Shown piece after piece: positions 38,587-46,779 of a stretch of DNA of 64,000 bases (the stretch's first letter is position 1; each line of letters starts with the position of its first letter). Where the stretch lies: contig NZ_NEUE01000252.1 of assembly GCF_002910905.1 (NCBI RefSeq), positions 29,498 to 93,497 of the forward strand, written 5' to 3'. Position numbers and translations under genes: made by a program. Origin of the DNA: Streptomyces sp. SM11 (GTDB lineage Bacteria > Actinomycetota > Actinomycetes > Streptomycetales > Streptomycetaceae). The notes under the pieces are model-generated. The model was not told where the DNA came from. It did no database searches and saw only the letters and a list, made by a program, of their open reading frames with translations.

Positions 38587-39708
38587 ATGGAGTTCCGCAT
38601 CGAACGCAGTGCCCTCACCGACGCCGTGTCCTGGGCTGCCCGCGTGCTGCCCGTGCGGTCGCCCGTCCCCGTGCTGGGCGGGCTTCTGCTGGACACGGAG
38701 GGCGGGGGCGAGGCCGGGCGGTTGCGGATCTCCGGGCTCGACTACGAGGCGTCCGCACGCATCGACGTGGACGCCGAGGTCGTACGGCCCGGGAAGGTGC
38801 TCGTCATGGGGCGGCGGCTGCTGGACATCTGCAAGGTGCTGCCCGAGGGGCCCGTGGAGTGCGCGGTCGAGGGCTCGCGGTTCACGGTGTCGGGCGACGG
38901 CGCCCGGTTCGGCCTCTCCGTGCTGCCCCTGGACGACTACCCGGCGCTGCCCGCGCTGCCGCAGGTCCGGGGCGCGGTGGACGCGGAGCTGTTCGCGGCG
39001 GCCGTGGCCGAAGTGGCGGTGGCCGCGGGGCGCGACGACACGCTGCCCGCGCTCACCGGCATCCGGCTTGGGCTCGACGGCGACACGATGACGCTCGCCG
39101 CGACCGACCGGTACCGCTTCGCCGTACGGACGCTCCCGTGGAAGGCGACCGGCCCCGGCGAGGCCGCCGACGTCATCGTCTCCGCGCGCCGGCTCACCGA
39201 GATCGCCCGCTCGCTGGGCCGGTCCGGGCCGGTGAGCGTCGCCCTGGACGCCGGTTCGGCCGGCTTCGAGCACGCCGGGACGCGGACCACCGTACGGCTC
39301 CTGGAGGGCCGGCTGCCCCGCCACGAGAAGCTGTTCGCGATGGCGGACCCGGCCGTCGCGGTGGTGGACCGGGCCCGGCTGACGGAGGCGGTCAAGCGGG
39401 TCTCGGTCGTCGCCGACGGGGACAGCCCGGTGCAGATGACGTTCTCCCGCGCCGACGCCTCCGTGCTGCTCCGGGCGGGCTACGAGGACGATGTGGCGTC
39501 CCAGCGGCTGCCGGCCGCCTTGGAGGGGGCCGAGGAGCTGACTGTGGCCTTCAACCCCGGCTATCTGGCGGACGCCCTGGCCTCGTTCGATGAGCCGTCG
39601 CTGCGGCTCCTGCTGCTGGGAGCCGGACAGCGCGCGATGATCACGGACGGGGCGGGCACGGACACCCACCGGCACCTGCTGATGTCGGTGAAGCCGCAGT
39701 TGGCGTGA
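38587..39708 (+). CDS. Second DNA polymerase III beta-clamp-like protein (DnaN paralogue)
   Basis: A 373-residue three-domain sliding-clamp protein: MEFRIERSALTDAVSWAARV, LRISGLDYEASARIDVDAEV, GRDDTLPALTGIRLGLDGDT and LAATDRYRFAVRTLPWKATG match actinobacterial DnaN closely, and the frame is intact. It cannot be the primary clamp: no dnaA, recF or gyrB is nearby. The C-terminus LLMSVKPQLA differs from the LIMPVRL-type end that shapes the partner-binding pocket. Roles could be a damage-inducible clamp for translesion synthesis or target-based self-resistance, as with the extra DnaN in griselimycin producers. GGGAAAGG precedes the ATG. Confidence 0.9.
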   Translation: MEFRIERSALTDAVSWAARVLPVRSPVPVLGGLLLDTEGGGEAGRLRISGLDYEASARIDVDAEVVRPGKVLVMGRRLLDICKVLPEGPVECAVEGSRFTVSGDGARFGLSVLPLDDYPALPALPQVRGAVDAELFAAAVAEVAVAAGRDDTLPALTGIRLGLDGDTMTLAATDRYRFAVRTLPWKATGPGEAADVIVSARRLTEIARSLGRSGPVSVALDAGSAGFEHAGTRTTVRLLEGRLPRHEKLFAMADPAVAVVDRARLTEAVKRVSVVADGDSPVQMTFSRADASVLLRAGYEDDVASQRLPAALEGAEELTVAFNPGYLADALASFDEPSLRLLLLGAGQRAMITDGAGTDTHRHLLMSVKPQLA

Positions 39709-39741
39709 GTGCGGTTGGCATGAGTGCGGTTGGCGTGACGC
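39699..39741. repeat. 15-bp tandem repeat across the clamp gene stop codon
   Basis: GTTGGC(G/A)TGAGTGCG at 39699 and 39714 with a third partial copy at 39729. The stop TGA lies in the first copy. Confidence 0.8.
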
Positions 39742-39771
39742 AAGGTGGCGTGACCCGGTCCGGCGTGCGTG

Positions 39772-39819
39772 CCGAAACGGGGGGTGGCCCGGCGTGAGCC
39801 GGACACACCCCCCGTTCGG
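39772..39819. terminator. Large bidirectional terminator between clamp-like and chitinase genes
   Basis: ACGGGGGGTG pairs with CACCCCCCGT, with an inner CCGGC-gtga-GCCGG stem and outer CCGA/TCGG pairing, between convergent genes. Confidence 0.85.
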
Positions 39820-39875
39820 GTGGGGCCCTCGGGACCCTCAGATGCCCTCGCGGGCCGGGGTCGCGCGGTGACGGG

Positions 39876-40760
39876 TCAGCAGCTCAGGTTCGAGCCGGTG
39901 GTGGTGCCGAGGATCTGGGTGAACTGCGTGAACTTGTTGATGCGGCTCTGGACCTGGGCGGGGTTGCCGCCGTTGCACTCGATCGCGCCGTTGATCGAGC
40001 GGATCGTCTCGCCGAAGCCCGCGTTGTTGACGATGGCGTTGTGGGCGGTCATCGTGCCGGGGCCGTTCTGGCTGTTCCAGTACCAGAGGCCGGTCTTCCA
40101 GGCCACGGAGGCGTTCTGCTCCACCAGGTACGGGTTGCCCAGCAGGTCGATGCCCAGGGCGTCACCGGCCGCCTTGTAGTTGAAGTTCCAGCTCAGCTGG
40201 ATGGGACCGCGGCCGTAGTAGGCGGCCTGTCCGGCCGGGCAGCCGTAGGACTGGCTCGTGTCGCAGTAGTGCGGGTAGTTCGCCTCGTTGACTTCCTTGA
40301 TGTAGAACAGCCCGCCGGTCTCGTGGCTGACGTTGGCGAGGAAGGCCGCGGCCTCGCGCTTCTTCACCTCGTCGCTGCCGGTGTTGGCGAAGGCCGGGTA
40401 GGCACTCAGGGCGGCGGTCAGGCCCTGGTAGGTGTAGAAGGAGTTCCGGTTCGGGAACATCTGGTTGAACTGGGCCTCGCTGACGACGAAGCCGTCGTTC
40501 TCGCCCGGGTCCTCACCGCCGCTGCCGCAGGCTCCCTGGTCGGCCCAGACGTCCGAGGTGCCCGGACGCTCGTTCAGGGTCCACCACTTGGCGGTGTAGT
40601 TGCGGCCGTTGTACGAGACCGCGCCGCCGTTCGTGTAGACGGAGGAGGAGCTCCAGGCCGTGGCGCAGGTGGCGGCCTGCGCGGTGGCGGCGGGAAGGAC
40701 GACGAGCGCCGCGACGATCGCGCTGAGCGCGACCAGCAGGGCCATGACACGTCGAATCAC
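39876..40760 (-). CDS. Secreted GH19 chitinase with chitin-binding module
   Basis: A 294-residue family 19 chitinase. A signal peptide (MALLVALSAIVAALVVLPAA, ending TAQAAT) leads to a CBM5/12 module (CATAWSSSSVYTNGGAVSYN, DVWADQGAC), a Gly/Asp linker, and the GH19 catalytic domain with LANVSHETGGLFYIKEVNEA (catalytic Glu in HETGG), AAYYGRGPIQLSWNFNY and WKTGLWYWN. It cleaves chitin, including fungal walls. GTG 40760 follows AAGGAG. The promoter lies in a 40-bp inverted repeat with TGGTCTAGACCT-like arms, the known chitin-responsive element of Streptomyces chitinases. Confidence 0.95.
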   Translation of the reverse strand: MIRRVMALLVALSAIVAALVVLPAATAQAATCATAWSSSSVYTNGGAVSYNGRNYTAKWWTLNERPGTSDVWADQGACGSGGEDPGENDGFVVSEAQFNQMFPNRNSFYTYQGLTAALSAYPAFANTGSDEVKKREAAAFLANVSHETGGLFYIKEVNEANYPHYCDTSQSYGCPAGQAAYYGRGPIQLSWNFNYKAAGDALGIDLLGNPYLVEQNASVAWKTGLWYWNSQNGPGTMTAHNAIVNNAGFGETIRSINGAIECNGGNPAQVQSRINKFTQFTQILGTTTGSNLSC

Positions 40761-40827
40761 GTGATCACACTCCTTGGACGCGGCGCGACGTCCGGCCTGC
40801 GCCGCCGTGGGGGTGCCGACACTCAAG

Positions 40828-40867
40828 CGAGGATGGTCTGGACCTGTCAAGGTCTAGACCATCCTCG
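40828..40867 (-). promoter_or_regulatory. Chitinase promoter inside a 40-bp inverted repeat
   Basis: Arms 40828-40845 and 40850-40867 are 18 bp with one mismatch around GTCA. Each contains TGGTCTAGACCT or TGGTCTGGACCT, like the direct-repeat/DasR-type sites of Streptomyces chitinase promoters. TTGACA on the minus strand (40850-40845) sits in the centre, so bound regulator covers the -35 box. Confidence 0.8.
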
Positions 40868-41102
40868 GCGAACGAGCGGGCCACCCCGGCCCCGGTCGCG
40901 GCAGACCGGCGCGATGGCGTCAAGAGGGCCCTCAACAGCAGCTATTCCGGAGGGAGTCCATCCGGGTCCGCCGCGAACCGAGGCGGGGCCGAAGGTAAAA
41001 TCTCCGGGCCCGCCCAGCATGCGGACGAAAACCGGGCACCGATCGACGGCCGGCGAAGGGGACCCCGGCCGGACGGCCCGACACGGCGGGCCACCAGCCG
41101 GA

Positions 41103-41348
41103 CGGTTCCTCCAGGGGGCGGGCGCGGCCATGGCCAGCCCGGCGGCCCTGGCGCTGATCACCCTGCTCTTCCCCGGCCGCGAGGAGCGCGGCCCGTTGCG
41201 CGCGGCGACGGAAGGTTTCTCGCTGACGCTCACCATCGCCGCCGGGCTGCTCGTCCTCGGCGCCGTGCTCATCGCCGTACTCCTCGCCAAGGACAGTGCC
41301 GTGCAGCCGGACTCCACCGCGCGGGAGCCGTCGCTGAAACCGGTGTAG
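41103..41348 (+). pseudogene. Internally deleted MFS transporter remnant
   Basis: The frame reads FLQGAGAAMASPAALALITL (typical of helix 4 of an EmrB/QacA-type exporter), then LFPGREERGPLRAATEGF, and jumps to SLTLTIAAGLLVLGAVLIAV, a last-helix segment with a polar tail. About 350 residues between these are missing and there is no good start. It is a deletion relic, perhaps of a transporter lost when neighbouring accessory genes were inserted. Confidence 0.7.
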
Positions 41349-41450
41349 CGGGTAGCGGGGCGAAAGTCCGGCCGCCCCGGACATGGGTGCGGCGGCGGTG
41401 GGCGGACCCCGGCACTGGTGCGAGCGCCGCCCGGGACCGAGCGACTCGGG

Positions 41451-42236
41451 TCAGGTGAGATCGCCGCAACATGCGTCGAGGACGCCGTACGTCGAGGCAG
41501 CCTGATAGCCGCTGAGGAGAAGTCCGTCCTCGACGAAATTCCAGACGTCGGTGTACGGGTCCCACTTCTCGGGATTGGTTGATTCAACGCGATTGTTGAT
41601 CGCCTTTGCGTACTTCTTGGCGTCCCTGTACCGCTGCCCGTCCTCGCTCAGCACCTGCTCCTCGCGCATGTGCTTCGACTGCTGCTCGGAGACCGTACGT
41701 ACCTGTCGGCCGTACGCCGCCGCGAAACCGGGTCGGGAGCGGAGCCGGCTGTTGGCGTCGCCGCATACGCCGCCGAAGCTGCTGGTGTAGTTCACGTAGC
41801 GCAGGAGCCGCCAGAGTTCGAAGCAGGGGTGGGAGTAGGCGATCCTGACGCCCTCCTTGTCCGCGAGCTGCCTGGCCTCGCGGATGTTCAGGTGGTCGTC
41901 GCGGTCGAAGATCACCCACACCTCGGGGTAGTTCCAGTCCTCGGCCGTCAGCCCCGCGTCCCTGGCCTCTCTCTCGACCTTGCGCAGGGTACGGACGGCG
42001 TCCTTGACCATGGCGTACGGCTTGCGGTGCTTGCCTACCGCGTTCTCGTTCTCGAAGTGGTGATCGACGCCCCGGCCCGGCGTGGCCTGCGTGCCCTTCT
42101 TCACGATGATGTCGATGTACTCGGGCTCGGTGACCTCGCCCTCGGTGAAGATGTACACCTGACGGGCACGGCTCGCGCGGCCCTTCGCTCCGCCCTTCTT
42201 GCGGGAAACGCTGTCCCCTCCCCTTGGCCTCGCCAT
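41451..42236 (-). CDS. rloB: RloB family protein of an AbiL-like defence pair
   Basis: A 261-residue RloB/AbiLii-type protein. RASRARQVYIFTEGEVTEPE and the acidic YPEVWVIFDRDDHLNI are the conserved Toprim-like core, with IAYSHPCFELWRLLRYVNY downstream. The ATG overlaps the ATPase stop (TGATG) after GGAGGAGG, so the pair is coupled. RloA/RloB pairs occur as accessory genes in restriction loci and correspond to the phage abortive-infection system AbiL. RloB is expected to be the effector nuclease unleashed by the ATPase partner. That role is inferred from family knowledge. Confidence 0.88.
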   Translation of the reverse strand: MARPRGGDSVSRKKGGAKGRASRARQVYIFTEGEVTEPEYIDIIVKKGTQATPGRGVDHHFENENAVGKHRKPYAMVKDAVRTLRKVEREARDAGLTAEDWNYPEVWVIFDRDDHLNIREARQLADKEGVRIAYSHPCFELWRLLRYVNYTSSFGGVCGDANSRLRSRPGFAAAYGRQVRTVSEQQSKHMREEQVLSEDGQRYRDAKKYAKAINNRVESTNPEKWDPYTDVWNFVEDGLLLSGYQAASTYGVLDACCGDLT

Positions 42237-43504
42237 CAGCCCTCCTCCGCCTCCATCTGTGCCAAGTCGTCCGTCCGCACCAGCCGCCGCCCGATCTGCC
42301 CCTCGGATACCTTCGGTACCGCGCCGAAGGAGCCCGCCAGGTACGACGCCATCAGGTCTTCCTCGTCCGTGGGCTCCCAGTCCGCGACCGACGACAGCTC
42401 CGTCGCGCCGCGCTCGTCCTTCTCGGTGAGCCATAGCTGGCCCGGCTCCAGGAGCCGGCCGCCGCCCGGGGTGCGCAGCAGCGAAGGGTCATGGCCGGTG
42501 AAGATCAGCTGGGCGCCCTTCGGGTTCACCCAGGGAGCCTGGAAGAGACGTACGACCTCGGCCGCGAAGCGCGGGTGGAGGCTGGCATCCAGTTCGTCGA
42601 TGAGGAGGACCGCGCCGCTGTCGAGGGCGAGCAGGAGCGGGCCGATCAACGCGAACCAGGAGCGGGTGCCCCCGGACTCGGCGGACCAGTCCAGCGCCGT
42701 GCGCTCTCCGCCGCCCGCGTGGACCAGCCGCACCACAGGGCGCCCGGACGAGGTCTGCTCGACCTCCACCTCGGCGATGCCCAGGTCGGCGACCCGCAGC
42801 AGTTCCTCGGCCCGGCGCCGGAAGTCTTCGCTCCGGAGCAGGTTCACGGCCGTGTAGTCCTCGCGCTGAGTGCGCTCGGTCTCGGGCGTGACGTCCCAGA
42901 GGTTGTTCTTGAACCAGTCGAATACCGGGGTGAGCTGTTTGTGCCCGTCATTGGCCGCGCGGGTCAGGAGGAGGGCGTCCTGCCTGGTCGTACGTGCCAG
43001 GCGGGTGCGGTCGTGGAGACGGTCGCCGGGGAAGTCGAAGGCTTTCTCGCGGCCGGCGTCCCGGTCGAACCACACCTGACGGCGGCCCTTGGGGTAGGCG
43101 TAGAGCCATTCCGCCTCGATCCGCCGTGCACCGAGCTCGAACCCGTACGTCCAGCGGACGCCGTCGCCGAGGACGAAGTCCGCCTCGTACAGAGAGGTCT
43201 CCGCGGCTGCCTTCGGGTCGAGGGCGAACTCGTCCCGGGGGATGCCGTCGTAGGACGTCCAGTCGGCATAGGAGCGCATCACCGCGTGCTTCATGTTCTT
43301 CAGCGCGGCGATGACATTGGACTTGCCGGAGGCGTTGGCTCCGAAGACCCCGACGACGGTGTGCACCGGGAGCAGGCTGCCGTCGGAAAGGGCAAGCTCG
43401 CGCGCGGCGGCCTGCTCCCTCTCGCTTCCCTCGGACGCGACGAACGACAGCTCCTGCTCGTCGCGCAGGGACCGGACGTTCGCCACCCGGAATCTCAGCA
43501 GCAT
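42236..43504 (-). CDS. rloA: RloA/AbiLi-type AAA ATPase
   Basis: A 422-residue SMC/OLD-like ATPase. MLLRFRVANVRSLRDEQELS is the usual N-terminal strand, Walker A is GANASGKS (55-62), and near the C-terminus AVLLIDELDASLHPRFA gives Walker B with the D-loop, followed by QLIFTGHDPSLL. ATG 43504 is preceded by AAGGAG five bases away. It is translationally coupled to rloB and forms an AbiL-like anti-phage module inserted next to purA. Such ATPases sense invading DNA or phage proteins and switch on the partner. Confidence 0.9.
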   Translation of the reverse strand: MLLRFRVANVRSLRDEQELSFVASEGSEREQAAARELALSDGSLLPVHTVVGVFGANASGKSNVIAALKNMKHAVMRSYADWTSYDGIPRDEFALDPKAAAETSLYEADFVLGDGVRWTYGFELGARRIEAEWLYAYPKGRRQVWFDRDAGREKAFDFPGDRLHDRTRLARTTRQDALLLTRAANDGHKQLTPVFDWFKNNLWDVTPETERTQREDYTAVNLLRSEDFRRRAEELLRVADLGIAEVEVEQTSSGRPVVRLVHAGGGERTALDWSAESGGTRSWFALIGPLLLALDSGAVLLIDELDASLHPRFAAEVVRLFQAPWVNPKGAQLIFTGHDPSLLRTPGGGRLLEPGQLWLTEKDERGATELSSVADWEPTDEEDLMASYLAGSFGAVPKVSEGQIGRRLVRTDDLAQMEAEEG

Positions 43505-43567
43505 CCTGGCTCCTTCATGGCGGACACGTTGGTCACACCATCCAGCCCGCGTAGGCGGGTGTGCGGC

Positions 43568-43598
43568 GGCGGACGACGCGTCGTGCCCGTCGTCCGCC
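43568..43598 (-). terminator. Terminator after purA
   Basis: A perfect 11-bp stem GGCGGACGACG / CGTCGTCCGCC with a 9-base loop, 28 bp beyond the purA stop and before rloA. Confidence 0.75.
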
Positions 43599-43625
43599 AC
43601 CGCCGCGGTGTTGCTCGCCCGTTCC

Positions 43626-44909
43626 CTACAGGAACGAGTTGATCTCGATGGTCTCGGTCCGGCCGGGGCCGACGCCGATCGCGGAGATCGGTGCGCCCGA
43701 CATCTCCTCCAGGGCCTTCACGTACGCCTTCGCGTTCTTCGGCAGGTCATCGAAGGTCTTGGCCTTCGTGATGTCCTCGGACCAGCCCGGCAGGTTCTCG
43801 TAGATCGGCTTCGCGTGGTGGAAGTCGGTCTGGTTGTACGGGAGTTCCTCGACGCGCTCGCCGTCGATCTCGTACGCCACGCAGACCGGGATCTGCTCCC
43901 AGCCGGTGAGGACGTCGAGCTTGGTGAGGAAGAAGTCGGTCAGGCCGTTGACCCGGGTCGCGTACCGCGCGATCGGGGCGTCGAACCAGCCGCAGCGGCG
44001 GTCACGGCCGGTGGTGACACCGCGCTCGCCGCCGATGCGCCGCAGCGCCTCGCCGTCCTCGTCGTGCAGCTCCGTCGGGAACGGACCGGCCCCGACCCGC
44101 GTCGTATAGGCCTTGAGGATGCCGATGACGCGGCTGATCTTCGTCGGGCCGACACCGGCTCCGGTGCAGGCACCGCCCGCCGTCGGGTTCGACGAGGTGA
44201 CGAAGGGATACGTGCCGTGGTCGACGTCGAGCAGGGTGCCCTGGCCGCCCTCGAAGAGGACGACCTTGCCCTCGTCGATGGCATCGTTCAGGATCAGGGT
44301 CGTGTCGGCGACGAACGGCTTGATCTGCTCCGCGTACTGGAGCATGTCCTCGACGACCTTGCCGGCCTCGATGGCCCGGCGGTTGAAGACCTTGGCCAGG
44401 AGCTGGTTCTTCTGCTCCAGGGCCGCCTCCACCTTCTGCTCCAGGATCGACTCGTCGTAGAGGTCCTGGACGCGGATCCCCACCCGGTTGATCTTGTCGG
44501 CGTACGTCGGACCGATACCCCGGCCCGTCGTGCCGATCTTGCGCTTCCCCAGGAAGCGCTCGGTCACCTTGTCGAGCGTGACGTTGTACGGAGTGATCAA
44601 ATGAGCGTTGCCGCTGATCAGAAGCTTGGACGTGTCGACGCCTCGCTCGTTCAGACCGCTCAGCTCGGAGAGCAGGACCGCCGGGTCGACCACGACACCG
44701 TTCCCGATGACCGGGGTACAGCCCGGCGACAGGATTCCGGAGGGGAGGAGATGCAGTGCGTACTTCTGGTCGCCCACGACGACCGTGTGACCGGCGTTGT
44801 TACCGCCTTGGTATCGCACGACATAGTCCACGGATCCACCGAGGAGGTCGGTGGCCTTCCCCTTGCCCTCGTCACCCCACTGAGCACCGAGCAGCACAAG
44901 TGCGGGCAC
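43626..44909 (-). CDS. purA: Adenylosuccinate synthetase
   Basis: A 427-residue enzyme joining IMP and aspartate with GTP to form adenylosuccinate, the first step from IMP to AMP. The GTP loop is GAQWGDEGKGKATD near the N-terminus, and GNNAGHTVVV, GTTGRGIGPTYADKINR, FEGGQGTLLDVDHGTYPFVT and TGRDRRCGWFDAP are all intact. Length is standard. It is monocistronic with its own terminator. The leader contains a stable hairpin (45034-45061) shared with the divergent gene. Confidence 0.97.
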   Translation of the reverse strand: MPALVLLGAQWGDEGKGKATDLLGGSVDYVVRYQGGNNAGHTVVVGDQKYALHLLPSGILSPGCTPVIGNGVVVDPAVLLSELSGLNERGVDTSKLLISGNAHLITPYNVTLDKVTERFLGKRKIGTTGRGIGPTYADKINRVGIRVQDLYDESILEQKVEAALEQKNQLLAKVFNRRAIEAGKVVEDMLQYAEQIKPFVADTTLILNDAIDEGKVVLFEGGQGTLLDVDHGTYPFVTSSNPTAGGACTGAGVGPTKISRVIGILKAYTTRVGAGPFPTELHDEDGEALRRIGGERGVTTGRDRRCGWFDAPIARYATRVNGLTDFFLTKLDVLTGWEQIPVCVAYEIDGERVEELPYNQTDFHHAKPIYENLPGWSEDITKAKTFDDLPKNAKAYVKALEEMSGAPISAIGVGPGRTETIEINSFL

Positions 44910-45033
44910 AGGCGTACACCCCTTCCGGGCGGGGCATGTCCAAGGTCAGGGGGCGTACGTAAAGGTCGTACCTGCCGTACGACGATGTACGGCAGAACCT
45001 GAGCCGTCGAACCGGGTGCCCCGGAATAGACGA

Positions 45034-45061
45034 AGCCCCTGGCGCAGTAGCGCAAGGGGCT
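45034..45061. promoter_or_regulatory. Stable hairpin between divergent purA and lipid-kinase-like genes
   Basis: AGCCCCT pairs with AGGGGCT, and inside GCGC-AGTA-GCGC, with one mismatch. It is 35 bp before the + gene start and 124 bp before purA. It may be an attenuator or block read-through; no ligand-binding riboswitch was recognised. Confidence 0.5.
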
Positions 45062-45095
45062 CTTGCACCAAGATGCTACCCGAGGAAGGACCGAG

Positions 45096-45977
45096 GTGTC
45101 GGCTGCAGAGCCCCCCGGCGACGGCGACGACCAGCTCCTGGTGGTCATCGACCCGGTCGCCCGCCGGACCGACGGCGAGTCCGTGCGTATCGCCAAGGAC
45201 GTGCTGAGCGCCGGCTCGCACGCCAAGATCTGCCTTCCGGACACCCCCGAGGAGTTCGCGCGGGCCCTGTCCCGGCGGGGTTCGCGCAGGCCCGTGGTGA
45301 TCGGCGACGATCACGCGCTGCTGCGCTCGGTGGCCCAGCTGCACCGCGAACGGGAGCTGGCCGACGGCGTCCTCTCCCTGATCCCCGTCGGCGCCGCGCA
45401 CGCCCTGGAGGTGGCCCACGCCCTCGGCGTCCCCCGGGGCGCGGTGGCGGCCGCGCGGACCGCGCTGGACGGTGCGGTGCGACGCCTGGACATCCTGGTC
45501 GACGACAGCGACGGCGTGGTCCTCGGCCGCCTGCGCATCCCCGCCCCGGCGCCGCCACCCGGCCCGGGGGGCCCGCACGCGGGCGTCACGGCCGTCTGGG
45601 ACACCTGCCGCTCGCTGATGACGTCCCTGGTCCGCCCGGCCCCGGTCGCCGCCGCCGCGCTCCCGGGCACGCACCGGCTGCGCATCGAGGCGGACGGGGT
45701 GCTGCTGAGCGACCTGGACACGCCGGTACGGGGCGTCTCGGTGACCTCCCAGGGCGGCGGGGGCCTGGTCGACGTCGTCGTCCGTACCGCCTCGGGCGAG
45801 GAGGTGACGGCGGAGGCCAAGGCCGTCACCGTCTCCGGCGCGGACTTCCGCTACCGGGCGGACATACAGACCGGGGGGCCGGTGCGCACCCGGACCTGGA
45901 CGGTCCGGGCGGGCGCCTGGGGGCTGATGCTGCCGGGCCCGGCGAGCGCGGACGGGACAGCGGGCGCACGCTGGTAG
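45096..45977 (+). CDS. Diacylglycerol/lipid kinase-like protein with altered catalytic motifs
   Basis: A 293-residue protein with the two-domain shape of the diacylglycerol/sphingosine kinase family. LLVVIDPVARRTDGESVRIA opens it, but the GGDGT loop reads VVIGDDHALLRSV and the P-x-G-T-x-N-D-x-A block reads IPVGAAHALEVAHAL. The C-terminal DGVLLSDLDTPVRGVSV and VSGADFRYRADI resemble the beta-sandwich part. A kinase role is therefore uncertain; it is conserved beside purA in Streptomyces. GTG 45096 follows GGAAGGA by five bases. Confidence 0.72.
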   Translation: MSAAEPPGDGDDQLLVVIDPVARRTDGESVRIAKDVLSAGSHAKICLPDTPEEFARALSRRGSRRPVVIGDDHALLRSVAQLHRERELADGVLSLIPVGAAHALEVAHALGVPRGAVAAARTALDGAVRRLDILVDDSDGVVLGRLRIPAPAPPPGPGGPHAGVTAVWDTCRSLMTSLVRPAPVAAAALPGTHRLRIEADGVLLSDLDTPVRGVSVTSQGGGGLVDVVVRTASGEEVTAEAKAVTVSGADFRYRADIQTGGPVRTRTWTVRAGAWGLMLPGPASADGTAGARW

Positions 45978-46010
45978 AAGACGGCCCGAGACGTCCCGGA
46001 GGTGACCGTC

Positions 46011-46283
46011 ATGACCAGGATCGCTGTCGGATGGCACATCGACCTCGAATTCGAGGAGGACACGCACCGCACCCGTGCGGCGGCGCTCGTCCGCCTCTCC
46101 GACGGAACAGAGGTACGCGCCCACGGCTACGCCAGCCGCCATCCCTCGGACACCGACCAGCAGCGGGTCGGCGAGGAGATCGCGGGGGCCAGGGCGCTCA
46201 ACGAACTGGCGATGAAACTGCTGACCAAGGCGCACGACGAGATCGACGAGGCGTCGGGCCGCAGGTCGTACCCGCTGACGTAG
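46011..46283 (+). CDS. DUF1876 small protein
   Basis: A 90-residue acidic DUF1876 protein, dsRNA-binding-like in proposed fold: WHIDLEFEEDTHRTRAAALV, GTEVRAHGYASRHPSD, and the helical end EEIAGARALNELAMKLLTKA. CGGAGG precedes ATG 46011; an ATG 9 bp upstream is less well placed. It follows the lipid-kinase-like gene by 33 bp and may share its transcript. Function unknown, though the family is abundant in actinomycetes. Confidence 0.86.
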   Translation: MTRIAVGWHIDLEFEEDTHRTRAAALVRLSDGTEVRAHGYASRHPSDTDQQRVGEEIAGARALNELAMKLLTKAHDEIDEASGRRSYPLT

Positions 46284-46296
46284 TACCGGGACTCCG

Positions 46297-46332
46297 CCCC
46301 GGGCCCCGCTCCTCGATCGCCGAAGGGGCTGA
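46297..46332. repeat. Dispersed intergenic element, copy 3
   Basis: CCCCGGGCCCCGCTCCTCGA then TCGCCGAAGGGGCTGA, the same layout as the other copies with a few changes, just after the DUF1876 stop. Confidence 0.6.
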
Positions 46333-46374
46333 GGGTGCCGGAAACCGCCCCGCGCTCCGTCGCGTCCCCCGGGC

Positions 46375-46719
46375 ATGAACACTCAGGACTCGCGGCGGGA
46401 AGCCGTCACCGGAACCGCCGGCTGCCTGACCGCCGTGCTCAGCACCCTCGCGGGCATCGCGGTCTGGCTCCCGTACGGCAGGAGAGGCCTCTTCGGCAGC
46501 TTCGAGAGCGAGACCAACCCGGACGTCTTCTGGCTGGGTCTGCCCGTCATGGCCCTCGGCGGGGCCGCCGCCGCCCTGGCCGTCTTCGCCGTCGTACGGG
46601 GCCGGTGGCGTCCCGCCCTCGGGCTGGTGGCAGCCGTCGCGGGGATCGCCGCCTTCGGGTACGGCTTCGACGTCCTGGCCCAGCCGCAGGCGACGCAGGA
46701 CTGCGGCCCGCCCTGCTGA
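46375..46719 (+). CDS. Small three-helix membrane protein
   Basis: A 114-residue hydrophobic protein with helices near 17-34 (CLTAVLSTLAGIAVWLPYG), 52-74 (FWLGLPVMALGGAAAALAVF) and 81-102. It ends in a Cys-rich tail (QDCGPPC). No family was recognised. The start has no strong ribosome site. A 14-bp perfect palindrome (TCGCACCGGTGCGA, 46721-46734) follows the stop and separates it from the convergent P450 gene. Confidence 0.6.
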   Translation: MNTQDSRREAVTGTAGCLTAVLSTLAGIAVWLPYGRRGLFGSFESETNPDVFWLGLPVMALGGAAAALAVFAVVRGRWRPALGLVAAVAGIAAFGYGFDVLAQPQATQDCGPPC

Positions 46720-46779
46720 GTCGCACCGGTGCGAGAGCACCTGTGCGGCACCTGCCTTGGCGCCCGAACCTCCACGTGC

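Noticed and set aside
36960..39593. An 877-codon + strand open frame spanning the PucR and clamp-like genes
   Set aside because: It covers two clear genes in other frames, has no homology-like blocks and no start signal.
45034..45061. Purine riboswitch upstream of purA
   Set aside because: The hairpin is simple and lacks the three-way junction and conserved loop bases of known purine riboswitches.
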